Positions 44,210-51,585 of a stretch of 64,000 nucleotides of DNA are shown one piece after another. The notes under the pieces are model-generated. The model was not told the DNA's origin and did not search any database. It saw only the letters and a list, made by a program, of their open reading frames with translations. The DNA is from Agromyces sp. CF514 (GTDB lineage: Bacteria; Actinomycetota; Actinomycetes; Actinomycetales; Microbacteriaceae). Position numbers and translations under genes: made by a program. Numbering within the stretch: position 1 is the stretch's first letter; every line of letters begins with the position of its first letter. Location of the stretch: NCBI RefSeq assembly GCF_900113185.1, contig NZ_FOZD01000002.1, positions 124,001 to 188,000 of the forward strand, read 5' to 3'.

Positions 44210-44584
44210 GCCCCGGCCGCGGTGCACGGGGCACGGGGCCGGTCGCCGACGGTCGTGCCGCGTGGCACCCCAGTTCGGGGTGCGCCTTCGGTCGGGGTCT
44301 GGTGGTTCGGTGCGCCTCGGGCTAGCTTGCTCGGAACGACCCGCCGGGTGGGCGGTCCGTCGCCGGACGATCTCCGAATGCGCCGGGCTGCACCGTGACG
44401 TTCCTCCACGGGCCCGGCGGGTCCGTCACGTCCTCCGCGCGCCATCTCTCACACCGCCGCGCGGACGCAGAAGGTCGCGATGCGAGCGTGGAAGCGACCA
44501 TATGGGTCCGCGCGATGGCGTGCGATCGGCGGATGCCGCGCCGCGGCGTGGCGAGGAAGTTGCGGGCAGTGGCAGGCTGGCCGT
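44210..44584. other. 375-bp intergenic region between thi operon and AraC gene
   Basis: Holds a 7-bp hairpin GCACCCC/GGGGTGC (44265-44271 with 44277-44283) of unknown role and the -10 of the AraC gene at its end. Short open frames are present but show no family pattern or ribosome binding sites. Confidence 0.5.
44573..44578 (+). promoter_or_regulatory. -10 CAGGCT of the AraC gene
   Basis: Ends 6 nt before ATG 44585; TTGCGG about 14 bp upstream is a poor -35. Confidence 0.45.
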
Positions 44585-45574
44585 ATGAACGCGCAAGCCG
44601 ACGCCGATCGCACCATGCGGGCCAAGCGCCCGCACCGAGTCGCGGTGCTCGTGCTCGAGGGCGCGAAGCCGCTCGACGTCGGCATCCCGGCGCAGATCTT
44701 CACGACCCGCGCGTCGATGCCGTACGAGGTGCGCGTGTGTGGCGCGGCGCCCGGGCCGGTGACCGGCGGTGACGGGCTCTCGTACCACGTGGCCGACGGG
44801 CTCGAGGCGTTCGAGTGGGCCGAGACGATCTTCATCCCGGGATACCGGCATCCGGATGTCGAGCCGCCGCCGGCCGCGGTCGTCGAAGCACTCCGGGCCG
44901 CGTACGAGCGCGGTGCGCGGCTCGCCGCGATCTCGACGGGGGCGTTCGCGCTCGCGGCCACCGGGCTGCTCGACGGACGCCGCGCCACGACGCACTGGCA
45001 CTACACGAAGGCGCTCGCCACGCGGCATCCGCTCGTGCAGGTCGACGAGAACGTGCTGTTCGTCGACGAGGGCCGCGTGCTGACCTCGGCGGGTGCGGCG
45101 TCCGGCATCGACCTCTGCCTGCACCTCGTGCGCCGCGACCACGGCGTCGCGCTGTCGAACCACGTCGCCCGCAGGCTCGTGGCGGCGCCGTACCGCAGCG
45201 GCGGCCAGGCGCAGTACGTGCCGCGTGCGCTGCCCGACGACCTCGGCGAGCTGTTCGCCGCGACGAGGCACTGGGCGCTCGAACGCATCGAGGAGCCCCT
45301 GACGCTCGCCGACCTGGCGCGCAACGCGAACGTGTCGACCCGCACGTTCTCGCGTCGGTTCGTCGAGGACACCGGGTACACGCCCATGCAGTGGATCCTG
45401 CGGGCGCGCGTCGACCTCGCGCGCGAGCTGCTCGAGCGCACCGACCTCGGCGTCGAGCAGATCGCGGCGCGCGTCGGGCTCGGCACGGGCGCGAACCTGC
45501 GACTGCACTTCCACCGCGTGCTCGGCACGTCGCCGATCGAGTACCGCCACACGTTCCGCTCGCCGGTCGAGTAG
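44585..45574 (+). CDS. GATase1-like AraC-family regulator (FtrA-type)
   Basis: 329 residues. Residues ~20-190: DJ-1/PfpI-like domain (RVAVLVLEGAKPLDVGIPAQIF, ETIFIPGY, GARLAAISTGAFALAATGLLDGR, TTHWHYTKALATRHP, LTSAGAASGIDLCLHLV); the usual nucleophile Cys before GAF is Thr here (ISTGAF), so it is a sensor, not an enzyme. Residues ~235-325: AraC HTH pair (LADLARNANVSTRTFSRRFV and IAARVGLGTGANLRLHFHRVL). Such regulators activate catabolic or detoxification genes. Leaderless. Its target is not evident; the next gene has its own operator. Confidence 0.9.
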   Translation: MNAQADADRTMRAKRPHRVAVLVLEGAKPLDVGIPAQIFTTRASMPYEVRVCGAAPGPVTGGDGLSYHVADGLEAFEWAETIFIPGYRHPDVEPPPAAVVEALRAAYERGARLAAISTGAFALAATGLLDGRRATTHWHYTKALATRHPLVQVDENVLFVDEGRVLTSAGAASGIDLCLHLVRRDHGVALSNHVARRLVAAPYRSGGQAQYVPRALPDDLGELFAATRHWALERIEEPLTLADLARNANVSTRTFSRRFVEDTGYTPMQWILRARVDLARELLERTDLGVEQIAARVGLGTGANLRLHFHRVLGTSPIEYRHTFRSPVE

Positions 45575-45656
45575 GGGCCTGCCGCGGTCGGTCCGACGGG
45601 CCTCGAGCCGCTTCGCTCGTCGATGGACGGAACCCTCTTCCGCTCGCCATGCAGTG

Positions 45657-45676
45657 CTTACTAACATGTCAGTAAG
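45657..45676. promoter_or_regulatory. 20-bp near-perfect palindrome, TetR/MarR-type operator
   Basis: CTTACTAACATGTCAGTAAG is symmetrical at 18 of 20 positions (ACATGT at the centre, CTTACT/AGTAAG outside) and very AT-rich for this DNA. It ends 32 bp before the GNAT start, over the expected promoter. No TetR or MarR gene is adjacent. Confidence 0.75.
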
Positions 45677-45708
45677 TTTCTTGACGACGAGAGCCGGAGG
45701 CGCCCCGC

Positions 45709-46728
45709 ATGGCAGCGATGCACATCGAGGAGTTCGCCGACGCGCACGCCTCCGACCTGGCCGACCTGCTGACCGAGTCGTTCGGCACGCCGATCGACGC
45801 CGAGGGACTCCTCGCCGCGTTGGCCGGGCTTCCGGCGCGCGATGGCATGACGGCCGACGCCGCCGGCCTCGCGACCGGCGAGGGCAGCCGCCACCTCATC
45901 GCGCGCGAGGCCCAGGGCGTGACGGCACGCGCCCTCGTCTGGCGCACGGGGCTGGCGCGACCGGGCGACGTCTTCAGCGACATCCGGGCGGCCGACGGCG
46001 AACGCGGCCGGGAGGCGCTCGCACTCGTGCTCGCCGACCAGGTGTCCTGGCTCGCGCTGGTGGGCGGTGCACGCCTGCGCACGACGGTCGACGACCACGA
46101 GCGCGATCGCCACGACCTCCTCATCGGGGCGGGATTCCGCGAGGAGGCGCATGTGGTCGCGGGCGAGCGCGCGCTCGCGCGCACGTCGGCGATCGGGGTG
46201 CCGGTGCCTGCGGCCCCGACCGTGCCGCCGCCGCACGGGGTCGAGCTCGACACCTACGACCGCATCGAGCGCGACGGCGATCCGCAGTGCATCCGGTACG
46301 TGCAGCGCGCCCTGCACGCCCTCGTCGTCGCGACGCTGGTCGACAATCCGGGCCACGTCGAAGCCGTCCCCGACTTCGACGACTGGCGTCGCGAGGTCTT
46401 CGATGCCGATGCGTTCCGCGCCGAGTGGCTGGTGCTCGCGTTCGAGGCGGATCGGCTCGTCGGCCTCAGCCACGCGGTGGCCGACGGCGACCCCGACCGG
46501 GCCTACCTGGAGTACACCGGCGTGGCCCGCGACATCCGCGGCCGTGGGATCGCGGCGGCGATGAAGTCCCGACTCGATCGCGAGCTCGTGGCCGACGGCG
46601 TGCGCATCCTCACGACGGAGTGGGCCGAGTCCAACGCGCCGATCGCGCATCTCAACGCTCGAGCCGGGTACGCCATCGTCGGCGGGCATCGCCGGCTCGT
46701 GCTCGACGTGCTGGCCCCGGCGTCCTGA
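45709..46728 (+). CDS. GNAT N-acetyltransferase, probably two GNAT domains
   Basis: 339 residues. The C-terminal domain is clear: VLAFEADRLVGLSHAVADG, AYLEYTGVARDIRGRGIAAAMKSRL with the acetyl-CoA loop RGRGIA (~285), and TEWAESNAPIAHLNARAGYAI. The first ~160 residues have weaker GNAT-like character with HLIAREAQGVTARALVW and DDHERDRHDLLIGAGFREEAH. The mycothiol synthase family has such a tandem layout, but this is not MshD-like at the ends I can check. A GGAGG site lies upstream. The operator at 45657 implies inducible expression. Confidence 0.8.
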   Translation: MAAMHIEEFADAHASDLADLLTESFGTPIDAEGLLAALAGLPARDGMTADAAGLATGEGSRHLIAREAQGVTARALVWRTGLARPGDVFSDIRAADGERGREALALVLADQVSWLALVGGARLRTTVDDHERDRHDLLIGAGFREEAHVVAGERALARTSAIGVPVPAAPTVPPPHGVELDTYDRIERDGDPQCIRYVQRALHALVVATLVDNPGHVEAVPDFDDWRREVFDADAFRAEWLVLAFEADRLVGLSHAVADGDPDRAYLEYTGVARDIRGRGIAAAMKSRLDRELVADGVRILTTEWAESNAPIAHLNARAGYAIVGGHRRLVLDVLAPAS

Positions 46729-46831
46729 CGTCGAGGTCCTGACGTCGGTGCGGCCCCTGCGGAGGCGGGCGGAATCCCGGGCGATCCGAGCCGGCACGCC
46801 AACCGAATTGTGGTTTGCTGCAACAAAAGAC

Positions 46832-46861
46832 TTGCGCGCGGCGCGGGGCATCACGTACTCT
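46832..46861 (+). promoter_or_regulatory. Promoter of LacI gene A
   Basis: TTGCGC (46832-46837), 18-bp spacer, TACTCT (46856-46861). The operator 46875-46888 then falls just inside the transcript. Confidence 0.45.
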
Positions 46862-46874
46862 CACTCTCACGTCG

Positions 46875-46888
46875 TCGAAGCGCTTCGA
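46875..46888. promoter_or_regulatory. LacI-type operator TCGAAGCGCTTCGA, copy 1
   Basis: Perfect 14-bp palindrome upstream of the LacI gene itself; the same core occurs once more, before the sugar-binding protein gene. Confidence 0.85.
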
Positions 46889-46946
46889 ATCCGTCGAATC
46901 CTGACACCGCTCCGACGAACCGAGGGGTCCAAAGGGGGGTACCGAG

Positions 46947-47993
46947 ATGGCGACGATCAGTGATGTGGCCAAGGTTGCAGGCGTCTCCATTTCGACCGTC
47001 TCCTACGCCCTCTCGGGCAAGCGCACGATCGCCGCCTCGACCCGCCAGCGCATCGAGGCCGCCATTCGCGAGCTCGACTACGAGCCCAACGCCGGCGCTC
47101 GCATGCTCGCCGGCACGACGACGAACATCCTCGCGCTCTCTGCGCCTATCCACACCGACGGGCACCTGCCGACGCACATGCGATTCGTCACCGCGGTCGT
47201 CGACACGGCGCGCAGGCACGACTACGACGTGCTGCTGCTCGCCACCGACGACGACGTCTCCGGAATCCGCCGGGTCGCCGCGTCCTCGCTCGTCGACGGC
47301 GTCGTGGCCATGGGCGTCAAGGCCCATGATGAGCGCGTCGACATCGTGCGCCGCGCGAAGCTGCCCGCGGCGTTCATCGGCATCCCCGGCGTGGTCGGCG
47401 AGCCCGGAGGATCGGGCGACGGCGACCTGGGCGAGGGCGTCGCGTGCGTCGACCTCGACTTCGAGCACGCGGGTCGGCTCGCCGTCGAGACGCTCGCAGA
47501 GGCCGGGCATCGCTCGATCGGGGTCGTCGGCCACCCGCCGACCTACCTCGAGCGGGGCACCGGCTTCGTGCAGCGGTTCAACGCCGGGCTCGAAGCCGAG
47601 GCGGCGGCCCGTGGCATCCGCCTCACCGTCGTGTCGCCGACGCTCGCGCGCGGCGCCGCCGAGCGGGCCTTCGACGAACTGCTCGAGGTGTCGCCCGAGC
47701 TCACCGCCGTGGTCTTCCACTGCAACGAGCCGGTCGTCGAGGCGGTGCTGCGCCGGGTGCGCGAGCGCGGCCTCGACGTGCCGCGCGACCTGTCCCTGTT
47801 CGCCGCGTGCGCGAGCTACGACACGTCGCACCTCGTGATCCCACTCAGTTGCATTCCCCTGCCACTCGACCTGATGTGCCGCATCGCGGTCGAGTCGGCC
47901 CTGCGCCAGGTGCGCGGGGCAGACGCCCTCGGCGTCGAACTCATCACCCCCGTCACCGAGCATCGCGGATCGGTCGCACGACCGCGGCTCTGA
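46947..47993 (+). CDS. LacI-family regulator of cluster A
   Basis: 348 residues. HTH and hinge at 1-60: TISDVAKVAGVSISTVSYAL, SGKRTIAASTRQRI and YEPNAGARMLAG. The effector domain follows (DVLLLATDDDVSGIRRVAAS, DGVVAMGVKAHDERVDIV, AGHRSIGVVGHPPTY, TAVVFHCNEPVVEAVL). AAGGGGGG lies upstream of the ATG. Two copies of TCGAAGCGCTTCGA, before its own gene and before the sugar-binding protein gene, mark it as an autoregulated repressor of the ABC/GH31 operon; the inducer is probably a xyloside released by the GH31 enzyme. Confidence 0.93.
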   Translation: MATISDVAKVAGVSISTVSYALSGKRTIAASTRQRIEAAIRELDYEPNAGARMLAGTTTNILALSAPIHTDGHLPTHMRFVTAVVDTARRHDYDVLLLATDDDVSGIRRVAASSLVDGVVAMGVKAHDERVDIVRRAKLPAAFIGIPGVVGEPGGSGDGDLGEGVACVDLDFEHAGRLAVETLAEAGHRSIGVVGHPPTYLERGTGFVQRFNAGLEAEAAARGIRLTVVSPTLARGAAERAFDELLEVSPELTAVVFHCNEPVVEAVLRRVRERGLDVPRDLSLFAACASYDTSHLVIPLSCIPLPLDLMCRIAVESALRQVRGADALGVELITPVTEHRGSVARPRL

Positions 47994-48049
47994 GACATCC
48001 GCTTCACGAAATCCAATCGAACCGAACGACCGAGTCGAACGCTGCGCAT

Positions 48050-48067
48050 CGTCGAAGCGCTTCGACG
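48050..48067. promoter_or_regulatory. LacI-type operator, copy 2 (18-bp palindrome)
   Basis: CGTCGAAGCGCTTCGACG, perfect and longer than copy 1, 61 bp before the sugar-binding protein start. Confidence 0.88.
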
Positions 48068-48128
48068 GTTCTTCGCACGAGCACCACCACACCCCACACC
48101 AAGCTGCACCCACGAGAGGAAACGCACC

Positions 48129-49421
48129 ATGGGAATCACCAAGCGCGGCATCGGCGCCGTCGCAGCACTGGCCGCGACGGCCGCACTGCTCACCGGCTGC
48201 TCGACGGGCGGCGGGTCCGACCCGAACACCCTGAAGCTCTGGCACTTCGAGGGCACCGACAGCGATGTCGGCATCGCCTGGAACAAGGCCATCGAGATCT
48301 TCGAGGAGGAGACCGGCGCCACCGTCGAGTACGAGGACAAGAGCTTCGAGCAGATCCGCTCGACCGCCAGCCAGGTGCTCAACTCCAACGAGGCCCCGGA
48401 TGTCATGGAGTCGCCCAAGGGCAACGCCACCGCCGGCCTCCTCGCGAGCCAGGGCCTGCTCGCCGACATCACCGACGCCGTCGAGGAGTACGGCTGGGAC
48501 GACCTGCTCGCCCCGTCGCTGCAGACCACGGCCAAGTACTCCGACGAGGGCATCATGGGCTCGGGCCCCTGGTACGGCGTGCCGAACTACGGCGAGTACG
48601 TCACCGTCTACTACAACAAGACCGCCTTCGACGAGAAGGGTCTCGCCGAACCCACGACGTACGCCGAGTTCGAGGAGATCCTCGACGCGTTCGCGAAGGA
48701 CGGCACGACGCCCCTCGCGCAGGCCGGCGCCGAGTACCCCCTCGGACAGCTCTTCTACCAGCTCGCCCTGTCGAAGGCCGACCGCCAGTTCGTGAACGAC
48801 TACCAGCTCTACGAGAACCCCGTCGACTGGCAGGGGCCCGAGCTGACCTACGCCGCCGACAAGATCGTCGAGTACGTCGACAACGGCTGGATCTCGAAGG
48901 ACTCCACCGGCCTCAAGGCCGAGGACATGGGCGTCGGCTTCATGAGCGGCGAGTACCCGATGATGGTGTCGGGCTCCTGGTGGGCCGGCCGCGTCATCAA
49001 CGAGGCCACGACCTTCGAGTGGGACACGTTCGCGTTCCCCGAGTCGCAGCTCGTGCCCGGCTCGTCGGGCAACATCTGGGTCGTGCCCGAGAACGCGGCC
49101 AACAAGGACCTCGCCTACAAGTTCATCGACATCACGATGCGCCCCGAGATCCAGGCGCTGATCGGGAACAACGGCTCGATCCCGGTCGCGGCCGACCCCG
49201 CCGACATCACCGATGAGAAGTCCGCCGCGCTCATCACCGAGTTCAACGAGGTCGTCGCCGCCGACGGGCTCGCGTTCTACCCCGACTGGCCCACGCCGAA
49301 CTTCTACGACCAGCTCGTCGGAGCCCTGCAGGAACTCGTGAACGGCACCCTGACGCCCGAGCAGACGCTCGAGCAGCTCGGCACCGACTACGAGGACGGC
49401 GTCGCCGACATCATCGGCTGA
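48129..49421 (+). CDS. Sugar-binding lipoprotein of ABC transporter A
   Basis: 430 residues, SBP_bac_1 family. Signal peptide with lipobox LLTGC, Cys 24. Then LKLWHFEGTDSDVGIAWNKA, a typical N-terminal fold; PDVMESPKGNATAGLLASQG, GVPNYGEYVTVYYNKTAFDE and GEYPMMVSGSWWAGRV are family blocks with Trp/Tyr residues suited to stacking on sugars. GAGAGGAAA precedes the ATG. It is followed by a stem-loop and two permease genes; the operator at 48050 controls it. Ligand probably an oligosaccharide with alpha-xylosyl ends, judged from the GH31 gene downstream. Confidence 0.92.
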   Translation: MGITKRGIGAVAALAATAALLTGCSTGGGSDPNTLKLWHFEGTDSDVGIAWNKAIEIFEEETGATVEYEDKSFEQIRSTASQVLNSNEAPDVMESPKGNATAGLLASQGLLADITDAVEEYGWDDLLAPSLQTTAKYSDEGIMGSGPWYGVPNYGEYVTVYYNKTAFDEKGLAEPTTYAEFEEILDAFAKDGTTPLAQAGAEYPLGQLFYQLALSKADRQFVNDYQLYENPVDWQGPELTYAADKIVEYVDNGWISKDSTGLKAEDMGVGFMSGEYPMMVSGSWWAGRVINEATTFEWDTFAFPESQLVPGSSGNIWVVPENAANKDLAYKFIDITMRPEIQALIGNNGSIPVAADPADITDEKSAALITEFNEVVAADGLAFYPDWPTPNFYDQLVGALQELVNGTLTPEQTLEQLGTDYEDGVADIIG

Positions 49422-49438
49422 CCCGCTCACGCCCCCGA

Positions 49439-49483
49439 CCGGCGGGCGTCGTCGATCCGGACACGACGCCCGACGCCCGCCGG
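49439..49483 (+). terminator. Stem-loop between binding-protein and permease genes
   Basis: CCGGCGGGCGTCG (49439-49451) pairs with CGACGCCCGCCGG (49471-49483) around 19 nt. A competing right arm, ACGACGCCCG at 49463-49472, gives a shorter stem. This location is typical of elements that raise binding-protein mRNA relative to permease mRNA. Confidence 0.75.
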
Positions 49484-49569
49484 CCGGGAGGCACCGGCCG
49501 AACCGCGTGACGGTTCAGCCAGCGCTCCACCGAAAGCTCCCACCGAGCTCTCCATCGAAAGGAACCATC

Positions 49570-50532
49570 GTGGTCTCCACCCTCGCCGCGCGACCTCGTG
49601 GGTCGCGGCGCACCGACGGCATGAGTGCCATCTCGGGCGTGCGATCCAGCGGGTTCTGGTTCTTCCTGATCCCGGGCCTGCTGCTGTTCACGTTCATCAT
49701 CCTGATTCCGCTCGTCTGGAACGTGTACCTCAGCTTCACCGACTGGCGGGGCGTCCGCCCGCCCGAGTTCATCGGCCTCGAGAACTGGATCGAGCTGTTC
49801 CAGGACCAGAAGTTCTGGGCCTCGTTCCGCAACTCGCTCTCGATGATCGTCGCCATGGTGATCATCCCGACGCTGCTCGGACTCGTGCTCGCCGCCCTGC
49901 TCTTCGATGTCATCGGCCGCAAATTCGGCGGTCGCCTCGCCAGCTTCCTGCGCGCCACCTACTACCTGCCGCAGATCCTGCCGGTCGCCATCGCGGCGAT
50001 CGTCATCGGCTGGATCCTCCGCCCCGAGAACGGCGCGCTGAACACCATGCTCGAGACCGTCGGTCTCGGTGCTCTCCAGCACAACTGGCTCGGCAGCCCC
50101 GACACGGCGATGCTCTCGATCATGGCCGTCATGGTCTGGGTGCAGATCGGCTACCCCGTTGTCATCTTCATGGCCGCCCTGCAGCGCGTCGACCCCGAGC
50201 TCTACGAGGCCGCCGAGCTCGACGGCGCCGGCTGGTTCCAGCGGTTCCGCTACATCACGGTGTCGGCGATCCGCCCCGAGATCTTCGTGGTGACGCTGAC
50301 CTGCACGATCGCCGCCCTCAAGGTGTTCGGCCCCATCTACGCCCTGACCGGCGGCGGGCCGGGCACGGCCACGATCGTGCCGAGCTACTACTCGTACATC
50401 CAGTTCTTCCAGAGCCAGCAGGTCGGCTACGGCGCCACGATCGCGACGGCGCTGACCGTCGTCGTGGTGCTCGTCGCGATCGGGTTCATCCGACTGCAGG
50501 CCCGCGTCGAACGACAGGAGGGTGAGCGCTGA
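49570..50532 (+). CDS. Sugar ABC permease 1, transporter A
   Basis: 320 residues from GTG 49570 with AAAGGA 8 nt upstream; the in-frame ATG at 49507 has no ribosome binding site. Six membrane segments beginning GFWFFLIPGLLLFTFIILIPL. The EAA loop is EAAELDGAGWFQRFRYITVSAI (~200). MalF/UgpA type. The TGA stop overlaps the ATG of permease 2 (TGATG). Confidence 0.92.
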   Translation: MVSTLAARPRGSRRTDGMSAISGVRSSGFWFFLIPGLLLFTFIILIPLVWNVYLSFTDWRGVRPPEFIGLENWIELFQDQKFWASFRNSLSMIVAMVIIPTLLGLVLAALLFDVIGRKFGGRLASFLRATYYLPQILPVAIAAIVIGWILRPENGALNTMLETVGLGALQHNWLGSPDTAMLSIMAVMVWVQIGYPVVIFMAALQRVDPELYEAAELDGAGWFQRFRYITVSAIRPEIFVVTLTCTIAALKVFGPIYALTGGGPGTATIVPSYYSYIQFFQSQQVGYGATIATALTVVVVLVAIGFIRLQARVERQEGER

Positions 50533-51536
50533 TGTCGCACACCGAAGCCACTGCCCCGCGGGACACCGCACCCGCACCCCTCACGCCGCTGTCGGCCTCC
50601 GGCGCCGGCGGGGTGCCGCTCGTCGGCGCCGACCTGATCGAGTCGGGTCGCGACCGAGGCTCGCGCCGCGGCATCCGTCGCTCGAAGCCTCCGCGCGACC
50701 GCTCGCCGCAGACGAAGAAGACCGCGAAGGACTGGGTGTGGCTCGGGCTCGCGATCCTGTTCGGCCTGCTCGTCGCGGTGCCGTTCATCCTCATCCTGAT
50801 CAACTCGTTCAAGTCGCCCGAGGACTACAACACGTCGGGCCCGCTCATGCTGCCGAAGGAGCTCTACTTCGACGGCCTCGTGAACTTCTGGACCCGCGTC
50901 GACTTTCCGCAGAAGCTCTGGAACAGCTTCATCATCTCGGGCTCGGTCGCCGTGCTCGCGGTCGCCCTCTCGGTGTTGAACGCGTACGCGCTCGGCATCG
51001 GGCGCGTGAAGTACCGCACCTGGATCCTGCTGCTGTTCCTGCTCGCCGACCTCATTCCGCAGGAGGCGCTGCTCTACCCGCTGTACTACATGTTCAAGGC
51101 GGTGGGCCTCTACGATACGCAGCTCGCGATCATCATCATCTTCACGGTGATCCAGGCGGCGTTCGGCACCTACCTGCTCTCGAGCGTGTTCGGCACGTTC
51201 CCGAAGGAGGTGCTCGAGGCGGCCGCGCTCGACGGAGCCGGCAAGCTGCGCACCCTGATCAAGGTCGTGCTGCCGATCAGCAAGGGCACGCTCTCGGTGC
51301 TGCTCATCTTCTTCTTCATCTGGACGTGGAACGAGTTCCTCATCCCGCTGACGTTCCTGATCTCCAACGACAACCAGACCGTTCCGGTGGCGATCACGAC
51401 GCTGCAGGGCGACCGGCTCATGGACGTCACGACGACGAGCGCCTCGGCGCTGCTCGGCGTGATCCCCACGCTGATCTTCTTCCTCATCTTCCAGCGCACG
51501 CTCACGCGCGGCATCACCGCGGGCGCGGTCAAGTAA
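50532..51536 (+). CDS. Sugar ABC permease 2, transporter A
   Basis: 334 residues, MalG/UgpE type. A ~65-residue Arg/Pro/Ser-rich tail precedes six membrane segments starting VWLGLAILFGLLVAVPFIL. The EAA loop is EAAALDGAGKLRTLIKVVLP and the end TLTRGITAGAVK is typical. AGGAGGG upstream. With permease 1 it forms the channel; no ATPase gene is in the cluster, so it must share one (MsmK/UgpC-like) from elsewhere. Confidence 0.92.
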   Translation: MSHTEATAPRDTAPAPLTPLSASGAGGVPLVGADLIESGRDRGSRRGIRRSKPPRDRSPQTKKTAKDWVWLGLAILFGLLVAVPFILILINSFKSPEDYNTSGPLMLPKELYFDGLVNFWTRVDFPQKLWNSFIISGSVAVLAVALSVLNAYALGIGRVKYRTWILLLFLLADLIPQEALLYPLYYMFKAVGLYDTQLAIIIIFTVIQAAFGTYLLSSVFGTFPKEVLEAAALDGAGKLRTLIKVVLPISKGTLSVLLIFFFIWTWNEFLIPLTFLISNDNQTVPVAITTLQGDRLMDVTTTSASALLGVIPTLIFFLIFQRTLTRGITAGAVK

Positions 51537-51585
51537 CGAAGCGGATGCCGCAGCTGCGGCCCGCGCGAAAGGAACACCCACTCGC

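Noticed and set aside
44141-44445. Short frames around the TPP riboswitch
   Set aside because: They overlap the aptamer or its promoter, and the RNA explains the sequence conservation better.
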